Shown one piece after another: positions 14,628 to 21,591 of a stretch of 44,236 nt of DNA. Source of the stretch: a virus. The stretch is from IMG/VR virus record IMGVR_UViG_3300030116_007542, positions 1 to 44,236 of that record; one strand, written 5' to 3'. How positions within the stretch are numbered: the stretch's first letter is position 1; each line of letters begins with the position of its first letter. Made by a program: the position numbers and the translations under genes. The notes beneath the pieces were generated by a model. That model saw only the letters and a list, made by a program, of their open reading frames with translations. It was not told the DNA's origin and ran no database searches.

Positions 14628-15850
14628 GGGGTAAGCTCTTTCAACTGAATAGTTCCAACCTCACATGGTTGAATTGGATTAGTCCATTCAATATCGTTTG
14701 TAACATACTCGCCATTTATTGCTTGTTTAATACATGCACGAGTTTTATCTAGTGGAAATCTATTGCCTGTTTTGTCCATTCCTGTATTAACTAAAAATAC
14801 ATTACTTTCTTCTTCTGTAACTCTATCCATTAACAAATCGCTATATGTTTTTACAGGCAATGGCATAAACGGACTGCCATAGCAAGGCGAATATACTTTT
14901 TGTACTTCTTTTACACCGTCTTCAGTACCAGGCATTTTACTTGTATAACCTGTTTCAAATAATTTTCTAATACCCATTCCTTCTACCTTTGATACTGCTG
15001 GCAATGTACCGGTTGCATCTAAGGCTAAAAAGAATACGTCTTTAGGATGAGCAAACAAAGCTCTATTAGTTATTGCATTAGGTACACAATCAATTGGATA
15101 ACTGCTTCTTGCATTTGGCTCTTTTTCGTTTTCAATTATTATCATTCCTAAACTTTTTGCATTATCCATTGCTTGAAAAATTGTTGGTTGTGTTTCTTTA
15201 TTAAGTCCATCTGTTTTAGCATAACAACCTGTCTCTACATATGTAAGTCCAGCTTCGTCCCAAACAATTTCGTCATCACCTATTAATTGATATTCTGGAT
15301 CTGCACTTAATGTGGTTTTTCCTGTACCACTCAATCCAAACATTAATGCAGTATTATCATTATACTCAAAGGCACTACAATGCATTGGTAAACGCCCTTC
15401 TAGTGGCATTGTGTAACCAATAATAGTAAATACACATTTTTTAATTTCACCAAGAAAACTTGTACCTGCTATTAATACTTCTTGTTTATCTAAATTAATA
15501 TAAACTGTTGGATTAGATTTAATTTCCATATTATGATAAATTATCCAATCACCTGTTAACTTGTGATCTTCTTTTATTCTATGTTGTCTAAACATGTTGC
15601 CTACAAATTTATCATGAATTACACTTGTAGTTGCTACACCAAAATCAATACCACAAGTACGAAATATACTTCTATATTCATAATCACATGATTTCATTTT
15701 TTCAGCAAACTGTTCATAATCCAACATATTGCCTATCTGAACATCTTTTTGACGATCTCTACATAGTTTAATTGTGTTATCACCAAAATAAAATTTTCCT
15801 TTTGGACTTCTTCCGGTAGGGTATGTATTAACATTTACGTTGAACAACAT
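14621..15850 (-). CDS. pckA: Shortened ATP-type phosphoenolpyruvate carboxykinase
   Basis: 409 residues against about 540 for the E. coli enzyme, which converts oxaloacetate and ATP to PEP, ADP and CO2. Recognisable parts: TGRSPKGKF (Arg14, matching Arg65), EIKK (Lys137/138), PMHCSA (His157), the kinase loop GLSGTGKTT (172-180), IGDDE (Asp192/193), Arg248 before SSYP, FLALDATGTLPAVSK, and VFLVNTG with Arg364 and Thr370 for nucleotide binding. Compared with E. coli it lacks about 50 N-terminal and 70-80 C-terminal residues. Phe132 stands where E. coli has Tyr207, which helps bind PEP and oxaloacetate. The ATG follows AAGAAAGG and a structured leader RNA. Its stop lies inside tRNA-Met. Catalysis is likely but altered activity is possible. 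Confidence 0.88.
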   Translation of the reverse strand: MLFNVNVNTYPTGRSPKGKFYFGDNTIKLCRDRQKDVQIGNMLDYEQFAEKMKSCDYEYRSIFRTCGIDFGVATTSVIHDKFVGNMFRQHRIKEDHKLTGDWIIYHNMEIKSNPTVYINLDKQEVLIAGTSFLGEIKKCVFTIIGYTMPLEGRLPMHCSAFEYNDNTALMFGLSGTGKTTLSADPEYQLIGDDEIVWDEAGLTYVETGCYAKTDGLNKETQPTIFQAMDNAKSLGMIIIENEKEPNARSSYPIDCVPNAITNRALFAHPKDVFFLALDATGTLPAVSKVEGMGIRKLFETGYTSKMPGTEDGVKEVQKVYSPCYGSPFMPLPVKTYSDLLMDRVTEEESNVFLVNTGMDKTGNRFPLDKTRACIKQAINGEYVTNDIEWTNPIQPCEVGTIQLKELTPG

Positions 15851-15875
15851 GTTATTCCTTTCTTAAACGTAATGT

Positions 15876-16063
15876 AAAAAGAGTTAGGAGCCAGGAATTC
15901 TAGACTCAGGACGACTCCTTCTATTATCCTAGCCTGGCTTTTCACTAACTCTGTCAGGACGGAGCTACCGTCCCCCGCAAGTGGCAGAAAAACCTTATTC
16001 GTCGTAAGGGGAAACCCACTATTATGTTTCATTATATGTGTAGGATCGGAGACGAGAGCCTAC
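15876..16063 (-). ncRNA. Structured leader RNA upstream of PEP carboxykinase
   Basis: Read on minus, the gap between tRNA-Thr and the pckA-like ATG holds several exact helices. These are GTAGG/CCTAC (16059-16063 with 16040-16044), AGTGG/CCACT enclosing CCTTA/TAAGG (15980-16020), and GGACGG/CCGTCC (15957-15962 with 15968-15973). A long closing arm follows: GAGTTAG (15945-15951) with CTAACTC (15881-15887), extended by GCCAGG/CCTGGC, then TTTTT (15876-15880). The last arm plus U-run looks like an intrinsic terminator with an internal aptamer-like bulge. This suggests a riboswitch, an attenuator or a stable small RNA. I match it to no riboswitch consensus I can recall. Confidence 0.6.
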
Positions 16064-16073
16064 TACAATTCTT

Positions 16074-16149
16074 TGGAGCTGGCGACAGGAGTTGAACCCG
16101 CGACCTATTGATTACAAATCAATTGCTCTACCAACTGAGCTACGCCAGC
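16074..16149 (-). tRNA. tRNA-Thr (anticodon TGT)
   Basis: On minus, acceptor GCTGGCG/CGCCAGC is perfect. Anticodon stem ATTGA/TCAAT has loop TTTGTAA, giving TGT. The T arm has TTCAACT. Discriminator T is followed by encoded CCA. An extended -10 promoter lies 23 nt upstream. The structured leader and the PEP carboxykinase gene follow on the same strand. Confidence 0.95.
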
Positions 16150-16171
16150 TTCTTTTTTGCAATCGAAAAAT

Positions 16172-16180
16172 ATTATAGCA
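16172..16180 (-). promoter_or_regulatory. Extended -10 promoter for tRNA-Thr
   Basis: The minus strand reads TGCTATAAT 23 nt before the first base of tRNA-Thr: a perfect TATAAT with the TGn extension. No good -35 box is present at the usual distance. It would start a transcript covering tRNA-Thr, the leader RNA, the PEP carboxykinase gene and two more tRNAs. Confidence 0.55.
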
Positions 16181-16245
16181 TTTTCGCGAACAAAATACCT
16201 TATTTGGCCCTTTATACGGGGACCAACAATGCATACATTCTTTGC

Positions 16246-16533
16246 TTACTCTATGCATCCTAATGTTTCATATTTTACTTGTTTCCAAAGTTTACCTTCT
16301 TCGTCGTATTTGTGTCTTATCATGTTACCATGAGAATCACAATGATGAGAATAAATTGCATCGCCAATTTCAAAAAAGCCTGCTTGTTGCATATCTGTTA
16401 ATTGTTCTCTTGGTAGATATTGTGAAGCAACTACCCATTTAGGAGGATATTCTTCTTCCATCGGAGCACATGCAATTAATAATAATATTCCGCTAATTAT
16501 TAAGGTATTCTTCCAACTCGTTGTATTGACCAA
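16246..16533 (-). CDS. Small lipoprotein
   Basis: 96 residues from a TTG at 16531-16533; a GTG at 16570-16572 is the alternative and adds 13 residues. No ATG fits. From the TTG, a lysine at residue 8 and a hydrophobic run end in a lipobox (LLIAC), with Cys22 as the predicted lipidated residue. The mature part is short and hydrophilic (DAIYSHHCDSHGNMIRHKYD) with two more cysteines. It overlaps the glutaredoxin gene by about 40 nt. Phage lipoproteins at the host envelope often block superinfection or adjust the surface, but nothing in the sequence proves that here. Confidence 0.6.
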   Translation of the reverse strand: MVNTTSWKNTLIISGILLLIACAPMEEEYPPKWVVASQYLPREQLTDMQQAGFFEIGDAIYSHHCDSHGNMIRHKYDEEGKLWKQVKYETLGCIE

Positions 16534-16735
16534 TGTATTTGCCGTCCATAATAATTTGTGGCAATTTACCACTCTTTGTTAATCGAAACAATTCTCCAAA
16601 TAACTTTTTATCTGATTCTATTGTTGTAAATGGAATGTCTTTACTTTCTAGTAATTCTTTTGCCTTATCACACCATTCACAATCTGGCATTTTTTTATGT
16701 TTTATTAATACATTTCCTGTTATTTTTAAATCCAT
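16493..16735 (-). CDS. Glutaredoxin
   Basis: 80 residues from the ATG at 16733-16735. An earlier ATG in frame would put the start inside tRNA-Tyr, so I rejected it. The active site CEWC (Cys19, Cys22) sits at the N-terminus of a helix, followed by GKLPQIIMDGKYIGQYNEL, where Pro is the cis-proline and G-Q-Y-N-E-L aligns with the usual G-G-x-x-D-L. It would reduce disulfides using glutathione, typically feeding ribonucleotide reductase in T4-like phages. It is co-transcribed with tRNA-Tyr from the promoter at 16848-16876. Confidence 0.88.
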   Translation of the reverse strand: MDLKITGNVLIKHKKMPDCEWCDKAKELLESKDIPFTTIESDKKLFGELFRLTKSGKLPQIIMDGKYIGQYNELEEYLNN

Positions 16736-16750
16736 TATAATCTCTAATTT

Positions 16751-16835
16751 TGGTGGGGAGAGATGGAGTCGAACCATCACAGCACTCAGGCGGCAGATTT
16801 ACAGTCTGTTGGGTTCACCTATACCCAGCCTCCCC
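16751..16835 (-). tRNA. tRNA-Tyr (anticodon GTA)
   Basis: 85 nt on minus. Acceptor GGGGAGG pairs with TCTCCCC. Anticodon stem CAGA/TCTG has loop CTGTAAA, giving GTA. A long variable arm marks it as class II, as expected for bacterial Tyr. The T arm has TTCGACT; A plus encoded CCA ends it. The 5' end is about 6 nt after the predicted transcription start. Confidence 0.95.
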
Positions 16836-16847
16836 TTTCATTTTTAT

Positions 16848-16876
16848 AGTATACGTTATTTACTAAGACTTGTCAA
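16848..16876 (-). promoter_or_regulatory. Sigma70-type promoter for tRNA-Tyr and glutaredoxin
   Basis: TTGACA (16871-16876) and TATACT (16848-16853) on minus are exactly 17 nt apart and GG precedes the -35 box. The -35 box overlaps the last codons of the upstream radical SAM gene. Predicted transcription would begin a few bases before tRNA-Tyr. Confidence 0.8.
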
Positions 16877-17865
16877 CCAATTTTTTGTGCTCTATTAGGA
16901 TGTTGCATCCCAAAACCACAATTCTTTTTGCATAATAAATTTGGTTTATTTTTAATTGTATTGTCTAATTGTTTAAACTGGTCACCTTTAATTATATCAT
17001 AAAATTTATGTTTTTTAAGACTTATCTCTTCAGATCTATTTGAGGTTACTAATCGAGCCAATCGTCGTACTCTAGGATCTTCTTCAACCATATCTCCCCA
17101 TAGATCACAACACGGATAAACTTTTGAATCGCAACCAATGAAATAATACTCGTTATCAATGTGTCTACATTCAACAGTTTTATAATGATTAAAATTTTGA
17201 ACAAAACCATCTGGATAATCAATATGTTCTTTTGGTTTGTAATTTTTTGGTATATTAAAAATAGAGGCTCTTTCTTCTCTACTTTCTCTTCTATTAGGGT
17301 GAACAAAAAAAGATATAAATCCTAAACGTCTTGCAAGTTTTTCTAACTTTCTATAATCGTCCATATTTTGTTCAAAGAAAACTGCTTTTATAGCTCCTTT
17401 TCCTCCACCCTCAGAAAATGCTTTCATATTCTCTACAATTTTTTCCCAATCTGTACCTCGACGATATATAGAATTACGATTTCCATATGCATCAACAGAA
17501 AAATACAATTTTCGTTTTTTTGTATTCAAATACTTTGCTAATTCTTTATAAACTGTTTCATACTTTAATGAGCCGTTTGTTTTAACCTCAACTCTTGCAT
17601 CTTCAACAGAACATGCAATTTTTACTAACTCTAAAATATTAGGATGAGTCATAGGATCACTATATGATCCTTGAAAATCAAATAAAATGTTTTTTTCATT
17701 AAGTAAATTACATAAATTTTTCTCAAATGCATTAACATCTAATTTGCCATTAGCTAGTATTTTGTCTTTATTATATATTTCTAGATTTTTTCCATCATAT
17801 GTATATCTAGAACAAAAAGGACATTGAGCATTACAAACACTTGTTGCTTCTATTTCTAATATCAT
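16873..17865 (-). CDS. Radical SAM enzyme (second copy)
   Basis: 330 residues. CNAQCPFC (Cys11, Cys15, Cys18) is the radical SAM 4Fe-4S motif. A G-S-Y-S-D-P-M-T-H-P stretch, a KTNGSL strand and FSVDAYGN follow, in the same order as the radical SAM gene at 10078-11088, so the two are paralogues. C-terminal cysteines (VYPCCDLWG and LLCKKNCGFGMQHP) suggest a SPASM/Twitch-like auxiliary cluster. The ATG overlaps the stop of the SGNH-like gene upstream, so the two are coupled. The substrate is unknown; peptide or glycan modification are both plausible. The promoter for tRNA-Tyr overlaps its 3' end. Confidence 0.85.
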   Translation of the reverse strand: MILEIEATSVCNAQCPFCSRYTYDGKNLEIYNKDKILANGKLDVNAFEKNLCNLLNEKNILFDFQGSYSDPMTHPNILELVKIACSVEDARVEVKTNGSLKYETVYKELAKYLNTKKRKLYFSVDAYGNRNSIYRRGTDWEKIVENMKAFSEGGGKGAIKAVFFEQNMDDYRKLEKLARRLGFISFFVHPNRRESREERASIFNIPKNYKPKEHIDYPDGFVQNFNHYKTVECRHIDNEYYFIGCDSKVYPCCDLWGDMVEEDPRVRRLARLVTSNRSEEISLKKHKFYDIIKGDQFKQLDNTIKNKPNLLCKKNCGFGMQHPNRAQKIG

Positions 17866-18683
17866 ATCTCTTTTAACTTATCTGCAACAAATTCATGTAT
17901 AACTTCATTTTGATGTCCACACGAACATGTTTCTGTATCCCATAATTCTTTACTAAAATCTTTAAAATAAGATTTTTTAACACCTTTAAGTAACCTAGAC
18001 GGAACATGTTGTTCTATTATAGATTGCCATCCTGGAAGTATATTACCTCTAAAATCACCATGCCATCCAAAAAATATAAAGTTACAATTATGTTTATCAC
18101 ATATTGCTTTCATCATACAAATTAATGCAAACTGATCTACAACAAAACTTGTACTAAAAATCCAATGTTTAGATGCACTTTTTGCTAATCGTTCTGCTTC
18201 ATCAGTATATTCTTCAAGCCCACGTTCCTTCATATGTCCTCTAACACGTTTATTAATACTATTTGGAGAACCCCAGCCTTTATTCCACCATGAAGGAGCA
18301 ATAGGAACATAAAATCCTGGAAAGTTATTATTCTCAAAAGGGTGATCACCAGATTCAAATATTTCTCTTGTTACTAACTTTTTATTTGTTAATTCTTCAT
18401 GTAAATGTGTAATATTATCAGGAGAAGATAACCCATCAAAACTTATACTTGCCCTAGGTCGAGTAGGATGATTAAGTTCAATTATTACTGTACTATTTGG
18501 TTTAATATAATAATCTAACATTATTGCTATTTCTTGATTTGTAATAGCAATACAAGATAAATTTTCTACATCTAAATTTTTTTGTTTTGCAAGTACATAT
18601 GGCCATGTTTTCTGTATATCCATGGCTATATTATCACCACAACATCCAAAAGTATTACTAGTTCCAAAGGCTTGAATTAACAT
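17862..18683 (-). CDS. SGNH/GDSL-like hydrolase
   Basis: 273 residues. The start, IQAFGTSNTFGCCGDN, resembles block I of SGNH hydrolases, with Ser9 followed by N-T-F-G. VIIELNHPTR follows a strand at about residues 66-75. A late His in CGHQNEVIHEFVADKL is placed like the catalytic histidine of block V. The family covers esterases and acyl-modifying enzymes acting on sugars. The first block reads G-T-S instead of G-D-S, so activity is uncertain. It is the first gene leftward of the bidirectional promoter at 18705-18719 and overlaps the second radical SAM gene. Confidence 0.55.
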   Translation of the reverse strand: MLIQAFGTSNTFGCCGDNIAMDIQKTWPYVLAKQKNLDVENLSCIAITNQEIAIMLDYYIKPNSTVIIELNHPTRPRASISFDGLSSPDNITHLHEELTNKKLVTREIFESGDHPFENNNFPGFYVPIAPSWWNKGWGSPNSINKRVRGHMKERGLEEYTDEAERLAKSASKHWIFSTSFVVDQFALICMMKAICDKHNCNFIFFGWHGDFRGNILPGWQSIIEQHVPSRLLKGVKKSYFKDFSKELWDTETCSCGHQNEVIHEFVADKLKEI

Positions 18684-18704
18684 GAAATCTTAATAGACTG
18701 GTTA

Positions 18705-18719
18705 CGATAAATATTTATA
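18705..18719. promoter_or_regulatory. Bidirectional late-type promoter between divergent genes
   Basis: The 35-nt gap between the divergent SGNH-like gene and gp14 contains CGATAAATATTTATA. On plus this gives CGATAAATA (18705-18713). On minus it gives TATAAATA (18712-18719), identical to the T4 late consensus. On plus, a start about 6 nt downstream of the box would fall at the gp14 ATG itself. Confidence 0.6.
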
Positions 18720-19756
18720 TGCCTAGATTAAGTTTATATAAGCCAACGAAAACGAACGATTATTACTTTATGGATAAGACCATTGCCGAGCAATTTTTAG
18801 TCGGTGGTACTGAAATATTAGTTCACAAGTATATTGGCGTTGAAGAAATACACGACGATGATCCTGTAATACAAAATCCTGGTGCTTTAGATAAAGAAAC
18901 TAAGGAAACTATTATACAAGATCTACTATTTTTAGAGAATCGTGATAGAAAATACGATGTAGATATATATGATTTACGTGGAATTTATAATGTAGGTGAT
19001 AATGATTTTGATTTAAGTCAATTTGGCTTTTTTCTTACTGCTGATGTATTATATATGAACTTTCATCTTAATACAATGGTTGATATCATGGGTAGAAAAA
19101 TAATGCCCGGGGATGTTTTTGAACTTCCGCATTTACGTGATGATTTATTATTAGATTCTGAAGCAAAAGCAATAAACAAATTTTATATTGTGCAAGATGC
19201 TAATAGAGCATCTGAAGGCTTTTCACAAACATGGTATCCTCATATATGGCGTGTAAAATGTAGTCCACTAATAGATTCACAGGAATACAAGGATATATTA
19301 GGTACACATGATGACGACGATAGTCTTAAAAACATGCTTTCAACATACACAAAAGAAATTGAAATTAACGATAAGATTGTAGAAGCGGCAGTAAAAGAAA
19401 ATCCAGATAATGAGCCAGACAATAAACACTTAGCAAATGCAACATATCCTGGTGCATGGAATGCAACAGATGATTGGGGCGAAGCAATATCAGAAGTTAC
19501 ACAATTTCCAGCAAGTCCTAATATTGGAGATATTGTTATACGTTCTGATTTTTCACCAAAACGTATGTTTGAATTTACTGGGCAGAAATGGCAACGAAGA
19601 TATGATAATGATGAAACTAATAAGTGGGAAAAATCAACTTATCCTACTTGGGATTTTACAAATAACCAAGAAGATCCAATTATTAATGGCGAAACTATTG
19701 AAGGGGCAGAAGGGCTTAGTCAAGCAATTAAACCTAAAGACACGGATCCAGCATAA
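18719..19756 (+). CDS. 14: Neck protein gp14
   Basis: 345 residues (T4 gp14 is 256). The start PRLSLYKPTKTNDYYFMD and the blocks QDLLFLENRDRKYD, DFDLSQFGFFL, PGDVFELPHLRDD and YIVQDANRASEGFSQTWYPH match gp14 as I know it from marine T4-like phages. gp14 builds the neck with gp13, joining head and tail. The C-terminal third is acidic and holds an extra module (PASPNIGDIVIR then FEFTGQKWQRRY), similar in pattern to the modules inserted in the sheath. The ATG is fixed by the homologous start; there is no clear ribosome site and the late box lies only 6 nt upstream. gp15 follows at a TAATG junction. Confidence 0.85.
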   Translation: MPRLSLYKPTKTNDYYFMDKTIAEQFLVGGTEILVHKYIGVEEIHDDDPVIQNPGALDKETKETIIQDLLFLENRDRKYDVDIYDLRGIYNVGDNDFDLSQFGFFLTADVLYMNFHLNTMVDIMGRKIMPGDVFELPHLRDDLLLDSEAKAINKFYIVQDANRASEGFSQTWYPHIWRVKCSPLIDSQEYKDILGTHDDDDSLKNMLSTYTKEIEINDKIVEAAVKENPDNEPDNKHLANATYPGAWNATDDWGEAISEVTQFPASPNIGDIVIRSDFSPKRMFEFTGQKWQRRYDNDETNKWEKSTYPTWDFTNNQEDPIINGETIEGAEGLSQAIKPKDTDPA

Positions 19757-21117
19757 TGCAATATTTTTACGACAAACAGATACGAAGATACATACAACAA
19801 TTTTTAAGGTTGTTTAATAACTTCTCTGTACAAATGGGACATAACGAAGCAGGTGAGCCCGAATACTTACGAGTGCCTATTAGATATGCTAGTAAAGAAC
19901 GTATGACATCTGCTATTTTAAAGAACAATAGTGAAAATGTTGTTAATACTGTTCCTCTTATGGTAGGCTATGTTTCTAATATGCAAATGACTCCTGAAAT
20001 GAGAATGTATCAACATCATGAAGAAAAAGTTCAAGTTTATGAAAAGAAATTTAATTACACAACCGATGCATACGAAGATAAAGTAGGGCAAACTTATACA
20101 GTCGAAAGACACATGCCTGTTCCATATAAATTGTTAATGAACTTAGATATTTGGACCAGTAACATGGATCAAAAGTTACAGTTATTTGAACAAATAATGG
20201 TTGTGTTTAATCCTACACTTAATATCAAGTCTAGTAATAATCCACTTGATTGGAGTAGTTTAACATACGTTAATATGACTGAAGTTAATTTTACTACTCA
20301 AACTGTTCCACTAGGAACAGATGATGTTATTGATGTTGGAACTTTAACATTTGAGATGCCTATTTTTATTAACCCTCCAGCAAAAGTTAGAAAACAAACA
20401 ATTATTCATACAATTATTACCGATATGGATGTGGTTGCAACAGGTGAATTAGAAGAATGGGAAGGTAGCAGTCCAACATGGGATGCATCAGATCAACATC
20501 AAACGTATGTTATTGTTACACATGAAAATTATCATGCTAAAGTCACTGGTAACGTAATACAATTACTAGGTAGTGATTTATCATCAACTGATGCAAATGG
20601 CGATCCTTTAAGTTGGGCTACTGTACTTAAATCATATGGTGAACTTAGTGCAGGTATAAGTCAACTAAGATTTAGAAATACATCAGATCCTGCTGATTCA
20701 AGTGCTGATATTGTAGGAACAGTATCATTTAATAGTGGAGATGTAAATTTACTCGATATAACTTTTGATACAGATACGTATCCTGCAACTACACTTACTG
20801 CAATTACTGCTATTGTTGACCCACAACTTAATAAACCAGGCGACGGTACACTTGCGGCATCAACATTAGGACAAAGATATTTGCTTACAAACGATCTTCC
20901 AGAACTTGCTGATTGGAGTTCATTAGATGCCAAGAAAGATGATATTATAGAATATAATGGTTCTGCTTGGATTATAAGTTTTGATGCAAGTGCTACAAGT
21001 GCCGTTAACCATATTTTAAATAATGCAGATAGTAAACGTTACAAGTGGACAGGAACTGCTTGGGTTAATGCTATTGAAGGTACATATAAACCAGGGTATT
21101 GGCGAATTTACTTATAA
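19756..21117 (+). CDS. 15: Tail sheath stabiliser gp15
   Basis: 453 residues against 272 in T4. The opening, MQYFYDKQIRRYIQQFLRLF then RVPIRYASKERM, corresponds closely to the T4 start (YFYN-x-x-FRRY, then RVPITYASKEH). The middle MNLDIWTSNMDQKLQLFEQI matches the T4 LSIFTRYEDDMFQIVEQI region. gp15 caps the tail tube and sheath and contacts gp14 on head joining. Residues from about 245 onwards are an added region ending with LGQRYLLTNDLPEL and a W-x-G-T-A-W module. It shares its first base with the stop of gp14. Confidence 0.88.
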   Translation: MQYFYDKQIRRYIQQFLRLFNNFSVQMGHNEAGEPEYLRVPIRYASKERMTSAILKNNSENVVNTVPLMVGYVSNMQMTPEMRMYQHHEEKVQVYEKKFNYTTDAYEDKVGQTYTVERHMPVPYKLLMNLDIWTSNMDQKLQLFEQIMVVFNPTLNIKSSNNPLDWSSLTYVNMTEVNFTTQTVPLGTDDVIDVGTLTFEMPIFINPPAKVRKQTIIHTIITDMDVVATGELEEWEGSSPTWDASDQHQTYVIVTHENYHAKVTGNVIQLLGSDLSSTDANGDPLSWATVLKSYGELSAGISQLRFRNTSDPADSSADIVGTVSFNSGDVNLLDITFDTDTYPATTLTAITAIVDPQLNKPGDGTLAASTLGQRYLLTNDLPELADWSSLDAKKDDIIEYNGSAWIISFDASATSAVNHILNNADSKRYKWTGTAWVNAIEGTYKPGYWRIYL

Positions 21118-21123
21118 TCTAAA

Positions 21124-21591
21124 ATGTCATATAAAGCGGCAGGATGCCTAATATATTCGGTATCCACAAAAAGATTTTGCTTTCAACTTAGAAAAAATAA
21201 AAAAACACATACTAATTCATGGGGTACTTGGGGCGGTCAACTCAAAGAAAAAGAAAAACCTATGGATGGCATGTTACGTGAAATACAAGAAGAGCTTTCG
21301 CGAGATATACAAATATCTAGAATTATACATTTAAACACATATCGCAATAAAGACTTTTCATATATAAATTATATTATGCTAGTTCGTAACGAATTCGTGC
21401 CTAATTTAAATAACGAGAGTGATGGTTATGCTTGGGTTAATATACATAGCATACCTAATGGGTTACATCACGGATGCAAAAGACTTTTTGAAACGGATAA
21501 AATTAGGAAGAAAATTGAAAATATAACAGACAATTACGATATAAACAAAGCATTGTATGATTATATTAAAAGAAATGAGTCAAGATCGTGA
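21124..21591 (+). CDS. NUDIX hydrolase
   Basis: 155 residues. A perfect NUDIX box lies at residues 38-57: G-x5-E-x7-REIQEE, with the metal-binding glutamates at 53, 56 and 57. Such enzymes hydrolyse nucleoside diphosphates linked to another group, such as oxidised dNTPs, ADP-ribose, dinucleotide polyphosphates or capped RNA ends. The substrate cannot be read from the box alone. The last 50 residues are basic and helical. It follows gp15 by 6 nt, so this enzyme is in a late virion operon. Its 3' end overlaps the convergent gene by 12 nt. Confidence 0.9.
   Translation: MSYKAAGCLIYSVSTKRFCFQLRKNKKTHTNSWGTWGGQLKEKEKPMDGMLREIQEELSRDIQISRIIHLNTYRNKDFSYINYIMLVRNEFVPNLNNESDGYAWVNIHSIPNGLHHGCKRLFETDKIRKKIENITDNYDINKALYDYIKRNESRS

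Noticed and set aside
15835-16032. A 65-codon minus-strand frame across the PEPCK leader
   Set aside because: It overlaps the PEPCK start, its sequence is unlike a protein, and its codons cover the exact helices of the leader RNA.
15876-16063. Known RNA families: tmRNA, hammerhead ribozyme, cobalamin, TPP, FMN, glutamine or c-di-GMP riboswitch
   Set aside because: None of their conserved strings fits. CTGACAGAG with TGAAAA is not a hammerhead core, and TGCCACTTG is only a partial likeness to a cobalamin element.
16736-16780. Upstream in-frame start for glutaredoxin
   Set aside because: It would place the protein start inside tRNA-Tyr; the ATG at 16733-16735 gives a normal glutaredoxin N-terminus.
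19437-19817. Second long plus-strand frame across the gp14/gp15 junction
   Set aside because: It lies in another frame of two well-supported genes and has no recognisable content.
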